This document shows positions 55,924 to 64,000 of a stretch of 64,000 bases of DNA, piece by piece. The translations under genes and the position numbers were made by a program. The stretch is from positions 141,045 through 205,044 of the IMG/VR virus record IMGVR_UViG_3300042305_001773. One strand, 5' to 3'. Source of the stretch: a virus. How positions within the stretch are numbered: the first letter of the stretch is position 1; each line of letters begins with the position of its first letter. The notes beneath the pieces are model-generated. The model worked only from the letters and a program-made list of their open reading frames with translations. It did not search any database and had not been told where the DNA came from.

Positions 55924-58900
55924 TCAGACAACTAGGTGCAGCTCAATGTTATTGAGCGGCGCCGGAACAACAAGATCGAGCACGATTTCGATGCGGTCCT
56001 TGAGCAGAGGATGAATCTGCAGGGTCCGAATCTCGCCCGAAATCAGCTGCGAGCCGAGTTCTTGCGTGTTTCCATTCGTCGACAGGAAATTGATTACGCG
56101 TTTAACCTCGTATTCCAGAACCGAAATCATACCCGGCTGCGCGTTCGTGCGGCCGATGTACGGGCGCAGGCGGCGATAGAACAGGTACGACATGCTGTCA
56201 ACATTACGACGAATCATCTCTTCGCGGCGGTTCAGATCGAGGTTGTCGGTCGTGAGGGCGTGCCGCGTATGCGGGGTGCCGTCACGATCTTCTGTCACAA
56301 TCCAGACGCCAGCTTCAGCCATACGGTTTAACTGCGTTTCGTTGAGGTACTTGTAGGACCGCGAGAAGTCGTCGAAACCGGCGACCTCGACGTTTGTCAG
56401 CGGCTGGTGGGGCACCACGCCGCTCACGAGGCCCGCAAGGGCCGCCGCGAGGTAGTAACCGGGCTGAATCGTGCCGGCTTCGCCGACCTGATCCGGCCAC
56501 ACGGCGCACACGCGACGGTTCGAGAGCGAACCACCCTGCTGCGCAATGTCTTCAACGATTTCGTTACGGTTGCGGTTGTGCCAGATTTCGACGCGCTGCG
56601 GAACCGTAACGGCGAAGTCACCGCCCGTGTACAGCAGCAGAGTCGATTCCGAGATAACCTGATCAACCACGTACTCCTCGTACTGCTCCTCGCCGAAGCC
56701 GTCAACCGAGTAGTTGTAGCGGACGATGTCGCCGGGGCGGACGTCGTTCGTGATGAAGTAACCGTTGCCCGACGTGACCGTGAGCCGCGTGTACTGCGTG
56801 TTGGTGGCGTTCGGGTCGTCGGCAAGCGTGGCCAGCACCGGATCATTTACGGTCTCGCCCAGCACGCCTTCGATGTTTACGCCTTCACCAACAACTTTCA
56901 CAGTCGGCACCGCCTTGAGGGCGAAGAAGCCGGCCTTCCAGTTATTCGCGTACTCGTTCGACTCCGCGCCGATGTGCGCTGCCCATAGGTTTTGCACGCG
57001 ACGATCAAACGTCATCGGGACGAGGTTGTACATGTCGTCGCGACCCTTCAGCCGCTCCAGCACCTGTACCCACTTGTCGAGGTCATTACCGAGCGAACGA
57101 CCTTCTTCGTCGTACTTCTCGGGGTCGGCTACGGCGGTGTACTTCACCACAGTGCCGTTGCTGTTGGAGAGCGCCTTGTAAACGCCCCACTTCAGCGGGT
57201 TATCGGGATCGAGCTGACCCTTGATGTTATCAAGATCGGCAACGTCGCTGATCGAGTTGACCTGATCGGCCAGCTCAGACAGCCACTCGCGATACTCGAC
57301 GTACACCTTGCCGGACATAACCGGCAGCGGCTGTTCGGCGCCGGCGCTTGTCCACTCGGGGTGGTAAGCGACGATGCCTTCCTGCACGCAGATCTGGGTG
57401 TCTTCGTACCAGAAGTTGGTCATCGGGGCGTATCCGATTCGATTCTTCGAAATCTGGATATCGTCCTTGATGAACAGCTTGAGGTCCATGTCTTCGCCGC
57501 TGATGAGTTGGCAAGTAGCCGTCGCGCCTGCGCCGACTTCGTTGCCCGGCGCCGCGATCGTAACTGTCGGGGCGCTGGTGTAACCAGCACCACGATCTGT
57601 CACAACAACGCCGACAACCATGTCATCGTTTTCACCTTGGATGCTACCGAGCACGGCATAACCGGTCGCCGTGCGGTTTTGCACGAGGTTACCGGTCGGC
57701 GCCGAGAACGTCACCGCCGGAGCGGAGTTGTAGCCAGCACCAGCATTCGTGATGCTGACCGGACCAACCTTGTCGACCGGCGCGCCGTCTTGCGACAGCA
57801 ACGATGTCGGGAGGTCGTCGCGCAGGATGAGCCGGCGCACCGGACCAGCCTTGCTGGAGTTAACAGTGATGTACCACTTGTCACCCTTACGCAGGCCAGC
57901 GACCGCAAAGTTGTCTTCTTGATCGGTAGCGCCAAGAAAACGAACTTTCACGCCGTTTGTGCCGACGGCTACGGAAATCGCGTTACCGCCAGCGCCGTCG
58001 CCGACAACCTCGGTCGGGCCAGAGAAGTCGAGACCTTTGACCGTGCGAACGGTGATCTCGGGGAGCTGCGCCCATGTGCCGCCCTTGGTGCACTCGATGA
58101 CGTAGGTGTCGTTCTTTGCGCCAGCGTACTTGCCAAGGATGTCAACCGCACCCTGCACGCCGTTTACCGACTCTTCAGTCTGATACACGCCGTCAGCGTC
58201 CGAAACAGCCTTGACCTTTTCGTAGGTCTGCTTGATGTCAAACTTCCACTTCTGACCGACAACAAAGTTATCGACGCCGGTCGTTGTGAAGCGCACCGAG
58301 AGACCGCGCGTGCCAATGAACGTGACGCCATCGTTGTCGTCAAAGTCGTTCGGCTGGATCTCAGCCTGATCGTCAGTGCCGCTAGCCGACTGCACGCGGA
58401 GACGCGCAGCGTTGCAGCCCGCAATCGTGCTCTTGATTACTTCGACAACATACTCTTCTTCGACGTAACCGGCGACGAGGCCGTCATAGTCATTGGCGCC
58501 TTCGTCGTCGGCTGTCAGCACCGTCACAGCAACCGCGTTATCAACACCCTCGATCTGCGTGACAGTGACGTCAACGCCGTTCGGGCTGGTGGCAGTGTAG
58601 CTGTCTTGGTTGTTAACATCAGCGACAGCCGGCAGAATGCGCGACGGAACGAGGTCGCTGGCGAAACCAGTGACGTAAGTCTCAAGCACAGTCTCAAGGC
58701 AGTCGTTATCCGCGCTTACAGTGCGGAGCTGAACCACGTCGCCGAGCTGCACGTCGCGGTCGAGGAACGCACTCGAACGCGGGTAGGCGGCGCCGTTCGA
58801 CTTGAACGAGAGCGTGCTAGACTGAATCCAATTGGTTTTGCCGGGAACAGCAGTGATCGTCGTATCGCCCTCACCCATGTTGTGGGTGTAGTACTGCAAC

Positions 58901-59157
58901 ATAGCATCGTCAACGTAAACCTTGACGTACGGCAGGTCGACAACCGAGCCGGGCTTACGCTGCGGCCACGGGTAGCACGTGTCGTTGAGACGATCGTACT
59001 GACCGAGAAGCGAATGCTGCTTCTCGTCTGTGTTGCTATAGCGATGAAGGATAGCGTGCGGGCCAGCGATGTGGGCGCGCAGCGGCTCCGTGATCTCCGT
59101 GGGGACGATACGGAACTCTTGGAAAACGAGTACTTGTGGTTTTACGTAGCTCGACAT
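55924..59157 (-). CDS. Contractile tail sheath protein, 1077 aa
   Basis: The N-terminus VKPQVLVFQEFRIVPTEITE and the C-terminus RPYIGRTNAQPGMISVLEYE, then VKRVINFLST, GEIRTLQIHPLLKDRIEIVL and LDLVVPAPLNNIELHLVV, are typical sheath ends. The linker region LSNRRVCAVWPDQVGEAGTI, then GYYLAAALAGLVSGVVPHQP, is the conserved sheath core. The 1077-residue length is unusually large (most sheaths are 400-700). The middle carries inserted beta domains with a repeated GAGYxSAPxVT motif (GAGYNSAPAVTFSAP, GAGYTSAPTVTIAAP). GGAGG precedes the ATG, and a TATACT box lies 57 bases upstream. Confidence 0.85.
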   Translation of the reverse strand: MSSYVKPQVLVFQEFRIVPTEITEPLRAHIAGPHAILHRYSNTDEKQHSLLGQYDRLNDTCYPWPQRKPGSVVDLPYVKVYVDDAMLQYYTHNMGEGDTTITAVPGKTNWIQSSTLSFKSNGAAYPRSSAFLDRDVQLGDVVQLRTVSADNDCLETVLETYVTGFASDLVPSRILPAVADVNNQDSYTATSPNGVDVTVTQIEGVDNAVAVTVLTADDEGANDYDGLVAGYVEEEYVVEVIKSTIAGCNAARLRVQSASGTDDQAEIQPNDFDDNDGVTFIGTRGLSVRFTTTGVDNFVVGQKWKFDIKQTYEKVKAVSDADGVYQTEESVNGVQGAVDILGKYAGAKNDTYVIECTKGGTWAQLPEITVRTVKGLDFSGPTEVVGDGAGGNAISVAVGTNGVKVRFLGATDQEDNFAVAGLRKGDKWYITVNSSKAGPVRRLILRDDLPTSLLSQDGAPVDKVGPVSITNAGAGYNSAPAVTFSAPTGNLVQNRTATGYAVLGSIQGENDDMVVGVVVTDRGAGYTSAPTVTIAAPGNEVGAGATATCQLISGEDMDLKLFIKDDIQISKNRIGYAPMTNFWYEDTQICVQEGIVAYHPEWTSAGAEQPLPVMSGKVYVEYREWLSELADQVNSISDVADLDNIKGQLDPDNPLKWGVYKALSNSNGTVVKYTAVADPEKYDEEGRSLGNDLDKWVQVLERLKGRDDMYNLVPMTFDRRVQNLWAAHIGAESNEYANNWKAGFFALKAVPTVKVVGEGVNIEGVLGETVNDPVLATLADDPNATNTQYTRLTVTSGNGYFITNDVRPGDIVRYNYSVDGFGEEQYEEYVVDQVISESTLLLYTGGDFAVTVPQRVEIWHNRNRNEIVEDIAQQGGSLSNRRVCAVWPDQVGEAGTIQPGYYLAAALAGLVSGVVPHQPLTNVEVAGFDDFSRSYKYLNETQLNRMAEAGVWIVTEDRDGTPHTRHALTTDNLDLNRREEMIRRNVDSMSYLFYRRLRPYIGRTNAQPGMISVLEYEVKRVINFLSTNGNTQELGSQLISGEIRTLQIHPLLKDRIEIVLDLVVPAPLNNIELHLVV

Positions 59158-59213
59158 ACGTCTCGGCCTCCGTGCCTAAAATTTACGTGTGTGCGGTAGG
59201 GCGTTCAGGTCGT

Positions 59214-59219
59214 AGTATA
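59214..59219 (-). promoter_or_regulatory. TATACT box upstream of the sheath gene
   Basis: Minus strand GTTGTGTATACTACG, 57 bases before the sheath ATG in a 105-base gap. A T-run (eight T) lies about 21 bases upstream; no good -35 is seen. It is a candidate promoter for sheath and tube. Confidence 0.35.
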
Positions 59220-59262
59220 CACAACCACGAGCTTGCAAAAAAAACACCCTATTTGAAAATTC

Positions 59263-59979
59263 TTAACAAGACAGTAAATCCGATGCCTTGAAGACAATCC
59301 GCTTTAGGCGCGGCGCATACGGCTGGAGCGACCAAGCTTCCTCGGCTACGTATGCAACAGTCACAGGGACGGCATATCCCTGAGCGACCTCTTGAACTTC
59401 TCCTATGCCGCCTACTTCGGCGACGTAAAAACGAAACAAATCCATCTGCTCACGAATCAGCGGTGAAAAGTTGATTAAAAACTTCAACACCTCAGTCGCG
59501 AGAAATTCAGTTTCTGCGCCAGCGGAACTAAGGCAGTATATCGTATGACTACCTTCCCATACTCCGGCATAACTTACTTCTCCAGTATAAAGGTTAGCGC
59601 CTGCAATGTCACCAATAGTTTGTTTTTGCCAGCGCCAGCCGTTTCGTTTAATTAGTACCGCGGGGCGTTTGTCAGCCGTATTGGGTGACCAGCGTGTAAT
59701 ACTTTCTATCAAAATACCGCCTTTGTTGTCTCCGGCGTCGGACGGGCGCCAAGCGCCTAAAGTTTCAACGTGCCGGCGGATACGCGGTTCTTCAATATTT
59801 TCGGGGTCGGCAAAGTGCCCCATTAACAGCTGCCGCAGTAACCCGGTCATAACGTGCGGCCGCATTCCGTACGAGCACAGCGCGCTAACTTTGTCGACGC
59901 GGTTTTCCGGTTTACTGCCGGCCGGAAACTGCGCGTCAACTTCCGGCGGATTCGGATCGTCGCATGTGCTCACGGTCAC
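59263..59979 (-). CDS. Tail terminator/completion protein-like, 238 aa
   Basis: Located between the connector genes and the sheath, where tail terminators sit. Blocks ESITRWSPNTADKRPAVLIK, then GSHTIYCLSSAGAETEFLAT and EVLKFLINFSPLIREQMDLF, fit the alpha/beta terminator fold. The start is a GTG (59979; a second GTG at 59973 has AAGGG at better spacing), and it overlaps the preceding small gene by about 40 bases. Confidence 0.6.
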   Translation of the reverse strand: MTVSTCDDPNPPEVDAQFPAGSKPENRVDKVSALCSYGMRPHVMTGLLRQLLMGHFADPENIEEPRIRRHVETLGAWRPSDAGDNKGGILIESITRWSPNTADKRPAVLIKRNGWRWQKQTIGDIAGANLYTGEVSYAGVWEGSHTIYCLSSAGAETEFLATEVLKFLINFSPLIREQMDLFRFYVAEVGGIGEVQEVAQGYAVPVTVAYVAEEAWSLQPYAPRLKRIVFKASDLLSC

Positions 59980-60088
59980 TGCCCTTTAGTTTTTGGTCAT
60001 AGAACTTGGCGGGTTCAAACAAACTGATTTTTTTGGGTGTTATACGAATTTTATCGAGTTTCGGCTCGGCCGGGTTTTTGTTGGTCAT
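59936..60088 (-). CDS. Small basic protein, 50 aa
   Basis: MTNKNPAEPKLDKIRITPKK, then ISLFEPAKFYDQKLKG and a Ser/Arg-rich end. Its ATG (60088-60086) shares its A with the TAA of the upstream connector gene (TAATG), the coupling used throughout this operon, and it fills a gap of about 108 bases. No family is recognised. Confidence 0.5.
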   Translation of the reverse strand: MTNKNPAEPKLDKIRITPKKISLFEPAKFYDQKLKGSDREHMRRSESAGS

Positions 60089-61401
60089 TAAATATCCCAA
60101 AAGCTTTCTGGATTGCTTTGCGGCGCCGGTGTGTCATCGCACTGTTTAAAATCGCCGTCTGTTGACAGTTTTTTATCGTCTTCAGTTGTTATTAAAAACA
60201 GATCGCCGTTCGTATTCGCGGCGAGTGGCACCGCCGGCACCCACACACAGGGTTGTACCGGGGCTGTAGAGACGACGGTTACAAAATCGACGTTTGGACC
60301 GTACTCGCCAAGCTTTTCGTATACGATAGCATACTCGCCCGGATCTAGCGCGATAGATTGCGCCCACCGCCCGTTAGCTGTTGTTGAAGTTACACCCAGC
60401 GCAAGGTTTTTCGGGGTGTCAAAGCCACTGACGTCAAACACGCTTTTGGCGTAGATATAAATAGCCGCGCCGTGAATCGGGCAACCGTCTTCGGTTTTGT
60501 AAACAAACCGGTCAAGGCTGCCGTAGTTTTGATCTACGGGTACCTCGCCGCAACCCTCGACCGGCAACGTGGGGCCAACACGCTCCGCCGGCTCGCCGCC
60601 GATTTCGATGGCGTACGCGGTGTTACTGAATGGAAGCAGGCCCATCTTGATTTGATATACGATCGGCACATTGCGAATAGCCGCGGCGATCTGAATTGTT
60701 TCAACCAGCCACCGTTCGTCACTGGAGCCGTTGACCCAGATGTCGCTTTTGTTAATAGCCGGAAAGCCGATGACGCGCGCGGTGATATACGGGTTATGGC
60801 GCGTCATGCCCTTAAATTGTGCGTCAACGTCTTCTTGAATTGTCTGTGTCGACAAATCCCAGCATTGCAAAGACAGCGGCGGGTGATAACCAACCTCGAA
60901 GCCTGTACCGTTACAAACAGGGCAGTCTGAATCCAGCACTTCTTGCGTAAGCTGATCGCGGCACCTACGGCAGGGCTTCCCAAACCGAAACGGCTTTAAC
61001 AGGTAGCCCGGCACGGCGACATATTTAAACCGCAGCTGCTCTTTACGGATAATCTCGCGCGCAATCAGCCAGTCTTTCTCGGGTAGGTCGCCGTAGCAGT
61101 TGGCGGCCTGCGAAACGTAAACACTAGTCGGCGTGGTCAGTACGACGCGGTAATGGTCGAGCAGGTCGTAGCCCGCCTCGCGCCACGCCGGGTCAGACGC
61201 CGTGTAGCCGTTTACTACCGGCGGCCCAATGTTTATCCAGTCAGTGGCGTCGCGTAAGCCGGTCTTACCCAGCTGCAGTTGAAAGACGTACGGCCCGGGC
61301 TCGTTAAACGTCCGCTCTAACTGCCACCAAACACGGGTAGTGCCGCGGACCATATGATCCACTGAAACCCGGCGGAACGGAAAGATGCGAGACTGGGGCA
61401 T
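60088..61401 (-). CDS. Head-tail connector-like protein with zinc site and C-terminal Ig-like domain, 437 aa
   Basis: The N-terminal 120 residues are beta-rich (FQLQLGKTGLRDATDWINIG). Residues about 140-175 hold four Cys in DnaJ-like spacing: KPCRRCRDQL then SDCPVCNGTGFEVGYHPP. A mid domain (NPYITARVIGFPAINKSDIW) follows. The C-terminal part (FVYKTEDGCPIHGAAIYIYA, then SIALDPGEYAIVYEKLGEYG) resembles a carboxypeptidase-regulatory Ig-like domain. By position it is a neck/connector protein; the Ig domain could project outward. It ends in TAATG. Confidence 0.6.
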   Translation of the reverse strand: MPQSRIFPFRRVSVDHMVRGTTRVWWQLERTFNEPGPYVFQLQLGKTGLRDATDWINIGPPVVNGYTASDPAWREAGYDLLDHYRVVLTTPTSVYVSQAANCYGDLPEKDWLIAREIIRKEQLRFKYVAVPGYLLKPFRFGKPCRRCRDQLTQEVLDSDCPVCNGTGFEVGYHPPLSLQCWDLSTQTIQEDVDAQFKGMTRHNPYITARVIGFPAINKSDIWVNGSSDERWLVETIQIAAAIRNVPIVYQIKMGLLPFSNTAYAIEIGGEPAERVGPTLPVEGCGEVPVDQNYGSLDRFVYKTEDGCPIHGAAIYIYAKSVFDVSGFDTPKNLALGVTSTTANGRWAQSIALDPGEYAIVYEKLGEYGPNVDFVTVVSTAPVQPCVWVPAVPLAANTNGDLFLITTEDDKKLSTDGDFKQCDDTPAPQSNPESFWDI

Positions 61402-61461
61402 TGTTTATTTGAGCCTCCGCGCGGATCGACATAAAGATATCATGTCAAACCGCGCAAACCA

Positions 61462-62454
61462 TCAATAACGGATACGAATCGCGTCTGTGTAGGCCGAATA
61501 CTTGTACGTCGAAGAAACCTCGCCGTAGCCGCCCTCCAGATTGATACTAGCCTTTGTCGCGCGCACCCACTCTCGATACGCCTGCCACCGCGCTTGGCCG
61601 GCACGTTCATAGCTGGCTTCTTTGTTCTGGTCGTTTACCGATAACCCAGCCGCCGAGTAGTCAAACTGATTGCGGCGAAACTGCTCAGCTACCATCATGA
61701 ATAGGTTAGCGCAGATACCCTCTAACCAGTGATACCTGAACGGAAACGACTGTGTGTTGTATACGGCGTCAATCGGAGGCGGCACTTCATTCCAGTACAT
61801 AACCGGCCGCGCAATTGCCAGCGCAATCTCGGCGTCATCAAACATTAAGTTATCAAGCAGAAAACTCTCGCCCGGCGCTGAGTCACGAAGGTGCAGGCGG
61901 ATTTCGGCAATGCTCGGCGGTCCACCCGGCTGGTTTACACTATCAAAAGTACTGCGGGCGATTACCACCGAGAACGTATTAGAGAAGATCACGCACGGTT
62001 GGTTGCTGGTCTGCGCCGGAATACTCACCAGCGCCATCTCGCCGTAATACACGCCGGGCACACTTGTGGCGTTGCTGGACAACGAGACAGAGACTTTGCC
62101 GGTCTCGGGCGCTACGATCGTCGCCTGAACCTCTACGGGCGGGTTTTGATTCCCCAGCGACAGCTGTTCTTTCAGCCGTAAAACCACTTTAAAATCCTGC
62201 GGATCATCGCACGCCGTCAGGCTCACCGGGCGGCCTTCGCGGTCGTGCATTGTCCATTCAATCGTGGCGCATTGGCCCTGCGTGAGCGTAATAGCCCGCA
62301 TGCGCGTCAAGATAGGCTGCCCGTTAACGCTGGAAATCGGCGCGCTAACGATGTTCTGGCCGACGCACGGCACAGGTGTAATAGCTTGACCGTTCGTATT
62401 GCCGTTGCAACACGGCACAATGGGGTGCGCGGCGGGTGTAGCGATAACGACCAT
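61462..62454 (-). CDS. Head-tail connector-like protein with N-terminal Ig-like domain, 330 aa
   Basis: The N-terminal 170 residues form an Ig-like beta domain (ITLTQGQCATIEWTMHDREG, then RPVSLTACDDPQDFKVVLRL, SVSLSSNATSVPGVYYGEMA). The C-terminal half is helical: PPSIAEIRLHLRDSAPGESF, then LLDNLMFDDAEIALAIARPV, LEGICANLFMMVAEQFRRNQ, like adaptor proteins with helical bundles under the portal. A TATACT box lies 24 bases upstream of its ATG, just after an intrinsic terminator. Confidence 0.6.
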   Translation of the reverse strand: MVVIATPAAHPIVPCCNGNTNGQAITPVPCVGQNIVSAPISSVNGQPILTRMRAITLTQGQCATIEWTMHDREGRPVSLTACDDPQDFKVVLRLKEQLSLGNQNPPVEVQATIVAPETGKVSVSLSSNATSVPGVYYGEMALVSIPAQTSNQPCVIFSNTFSVVIARSTFDSVNQPGGPPSIAEIRLHLRDSAPGESFLLDNLMFDDAEIALAIARPVMYWNEVPPPIDAVYNTQSFPFRYHWLEGICANLFMMVAEQFRRNQFDYSAAGLSVNDQNKEASYERAGQARWQAYREWVRATKASINLEGGYGEVSSTYKYSAYTDAIRIRY

Positions 62455-62477
62455 GTAAGCCTCCGTGTTACACCGTA

Positions 62478-62483
62478 AGTATA
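62478..62483 (-). promoter_or_regulatory. TATACT box upstream of the connector gene
   Basis: Minus strand TATTTGTATACTTACGG, 24 bases before the ATG at 62454 and directly after the U-tract of the terminator at 62484-62521. No clear -35 is visible. Terminator followed by promoter implies a new transcription unit starting here. Confidence 0.4.
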
Positions 62484-62521
62484 CAAATAAAAACGGCTGG
62501 CCGCTTACGCAGCCAGCCGTT
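62484..62521 (-). terminator. Intrinsic terminator
   Basis: On the minus strand AACGGCTGGC (62521-62512) pairs perfectly with GCCAGCCGTT (62501-62492) across a 10-base loop and is followed by TTTTTATT. It lies after the stop at 62547 of the small head protein. It is the one hairpin in this window with a proper U-tract. Confidence 0.8.
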
Positions 62522-62546
62522 CAGAAGAGCTTGATTAGGTTTACGC

Positions 62547-62870
62547 TCAGCTATCCCAACCTTCTGGGGTTGTGGTGCCCAGAGTGTCTTCGTTGAGGTT
62601 CACCTGATCGACGCTTCCATCGTCCGCGTCGGTGAGGTAAACGGCCGGCGACTTGGTGATTTGAAGCGCGCCGTCTTCCAGCGCCCTCTCAAGCGCCTTG
62701 AACTGCCGCTGACCACCGCGACCGCCCTTGCCTACCGTCGCGACAAGATCGCCGGGGACGGTGTACGTCTCGTTGTTAGCGAGCCGCTTGCCGTGCGCAC
62801 CGAGGAAGCCGAACACGCGGGCGGCGCCCGAAGTGTTCTTAACTGTCGTGTATAAACCGGGAACTGCCAT
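62547..62870 (-). CDS. Small head-associated protein, 107 aa
   Basis: The protein MAVPGLYTTVKNTSGAARVF, then GFLGAHGKRLANNETYTVPG, then FKALERALEDGALQITKSPA matches a short conserved protein I recall downstream of phage capsid genes, probably beta-rich. Its role is unknown (decoration or assembly). It ends 26 bases before the intrinsic terminator, closing the capsid-proximal transcription unit. Confidence 0.65.
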   Translation of the reverse strand: MAVPGLYTTVKNTSGAARVFGFLGAHGKRLANNETYTVPGDLVATVGKGGRGGQRQFKALERALEDGALQITKSPAVYLTDADDGSVDQVNLNEDTLGTTTPEGWDS

Positions 62871-62889
62871 TGTTATTTACTCCATTTCT

Positions 62890-63279
62890 TCAGGATGCGC
62901 TTTGCAGAGCAGCGGCAGCAGCGGCCTGCAGCGTCAGAACAGCCTGCGCAATCGCAGGTTGCTCCGCCGCCACGTTCGCCACGTCGCCGTAAGCAGCCGC
63001 CTTTTCACCAGTGCCGCCAAGGCCCGCGGCGGCAAGCATCTCGTCCAGCTGCTTGTTAGCAGCCGAGAGCGAGGAAGCTTGCGCGGCCGCGACCTTTTCT
63101 TGCTCCGCCGTGTAGAGCACATGAAGCTTGGAGGCAGCAGCCCACATCTCTGCGGCTTCGCCTTCCGAACGCGGCTGAATGCCGTGCGCGGCAAGCTTCT
63201 CGAAGAAATACGGCGCGGCAAGTTCCGACACAATTGTGGCGTAAGCTTGCTCAGCCGCTTCTTTAACATTATCAGACAT
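62890..63279 (-). CDS. Small Ala-rich head-region protein, 129 aa
   Basis: The helical sequence MSDNVKEAAEQAYATIVSEL, then FFEKLAAHGIQPRSEGEAAE, then an Ala-rich coiled region (AAAQASSLSAANKQLDEMLA) to an Ala run near the C-terminus. It is located between the capsid protein and the connector genes. It might be a scaffold- or decoration-type protein; no family is named. Confidence 0.6.
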   Translation of the reverse strand: MSDNVKEAAEQAYATIVSELAAPYFFEKLAAHGIQPRSEGEAAEMWAAASKLHVLYTAEQEKVAAAQASSLSAANKQLDEMLAAAGLGGTGEKAAAYGDVANVAAEQPAIAQAVLTLQAAAAAALQSAS

Positions 63280-63313
63280 AACGTGCTCCTTTGGGTTTAA
63301 TTCCTACACGGCA

Positions 63314-64000
63314 TCACTTGAAGTTAACGCGAGCCAGACCGTTGGTATGGCCGAAAGAGCCGCCCGAAGTCTGGTAGGCGAAGTACTCAAGCATGTAAGC
63401 TTCACGACGGATGTACATCGTGGTGGGCTCCAGCTCGTAGTTCTTGCCGATGAACTTCGGCGAGGCGAACATGAACAGCGAATCATCGGGGACAAGATCG
63501 CGCTTGATCGTGACGATCCAGCGGCAGTTGAGGAAGTTAGTCTCCGCCCAGCCGTTCTTGATGATGTCCTGCGAGAAATCACCGCCCATCTCGTCGCGGC
63601 CGAACTTGAGGAGTTCCTTGATCGTGATGTTATTCACGAGGCAGGTTTCAACCTCGAAGTGCGACGGCGTCCGCGGCATGACCTTCAGCGCGTCGACAAG
63701 CGTCTCACGCGTGATGCCACCCGAGATCTCCTCGTACTGCACAACGCCGCTGGCGACGTTGGCAACACCCGGAGTCGGGAGCACGGCGTTGAAGGCGGCA
63801 ATAAACTTGCCGTCTTCTTCAGCCAGCATGTCCTTGATCATGTTGTCGCTGAGGACCTGACGGATGTCGATCACGTAGGTACGCAGCTCGTCGACGTCCT
63901 TCACAGCGCGGGGCGACACGATCCGGTCAAACATGACGCGGTAGCGCGGGCCACGGATGTAGAAGTTAATCGGGAGCGTCGCGAACGGAAGCGACACGGC
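63314..64000 (-). CDS. Major capsid protein, C-terminal part (cut by window edge)
   Basis: The open frame continues beyond the window; no ATG is seen within it. The visible part is consistent with an HK97-like capsid protein: helix-strand region VIDIRQVLSDNMIKDMLAEE, then RTPSHFEVETCLVNNITIKE, a P-domain strand RWIVTIKRDLVPDDSLFMFA, then SPKFIGKNYELEPTTMYIRR, and the final SGGSFGHTNGLARVNFK. It is the first structural gene of the minus late operon in this window, followed by the Ala-rich and small head proteins. Confidence 0.7.
   Translation of the reverse strand, partial: AVSLPFATLPINFYIRGPRYRVMFDRIVSPRAVKDVDELRTYVIDIRQVLSDNMIKDMLAEEDGKFIAAFNAVLPTPGVANVASGVVQYEEISGGITRETLVDALKVMPRTPSHFEVETCLVNNITIKELLKFGRDEMGGDFSQDIIKNGWAETNFLNCRWIVTIKRDLVPDDSLFMFASPKFIGKNYELEPTTMYIRREAYMLEYFAYQTSGGSFGHTNGLARVNFK

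Noticed and set aside
56992-59199. Plus-strand 735-aa open frame
   Set aside because: It lies antisense to the sheath gene. The composition (long Val/Arg/Asp mixtures without domain pattern) and the clear sheath signatures on the minus strand show it to be a by-product of codon bias.

Overview
The window is a 64 kb slice of the genome of a large tailed virus with a contractile tail (myovirus morphology). The evidence is an ordered late module: C-terminal part of a major capsid protein, head-tail connectors, tail terminator, sheath, tube, spike, tape measure, hub, gp25-like wedge, baseplate J protein and fibres. A large terminase lies elsewhere in the window. I see no integrase, rRNA or ribosomal-protein gene. 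Genes are packed tightly, with many ATGA, TAATG and TGATG start-stop overlaps, so nearly the whole minus strand reads as long coupled operons.

The host is inferred to be a planctomycete or relative. Several accessory genes match families I associate with Planctomycetota: the DUF1257 (Ycf35-like), DUF2997 and Ycf46-like AAA ATPase trio at 3700-5783, small conserved proteins at 816, 6104 and 12776, a DUF1281-like protein, a secreted Arg/Cys-tailed protein at 340 and a phage-borne csrA. This is family recall, not a search result.

Layout. 1-9508 (minus): accessory genes, including a beta-helix repeat protein, the AAA/DUF2997/DUF1257 trio, an acidic protein, a dATP/dGTP diphosphohydrolase-like protein and small membrane proteins. 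9507-11423 (plus): large terminase. 11420-22601: mixed small genes with a GNAT acetyltransferase, tRNA-Thr(UGU), an MSMEG_6728-like protein, a zinc-ribbon primase-like protein, csrA and two more plus-strand genes at 17339 and 20541. 22609-35567 (minus): distal tail and fibre block, with an Ig-like protein, two collagen-like fibres and five related Cys-rich fibre/adaptor proteins. 35581-55303: baseplate, hub, sigma-70-like protein, tape measure, chaperone-like protein and spike. 55429-64000: tube, sheath, terminator, connectors and capsid protein.

The most unusual points are the roughly 12-fold repeated Cys-rich domain fused to a collagen rod, the five-protein family sharing an R-Y-P tag and an ING motif, and strong intergenic hairpins without U-tracts whose mismatches become G-U wobbles only in the minus-strand transcript. 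Others are two divergent gene pairs whose ATG codons share one CATG, and a sigma factor in the baseplate operon. No intergenic stretch exceeds 300 bases; the longest (22115-22298) contains only hairpins and palindromes.
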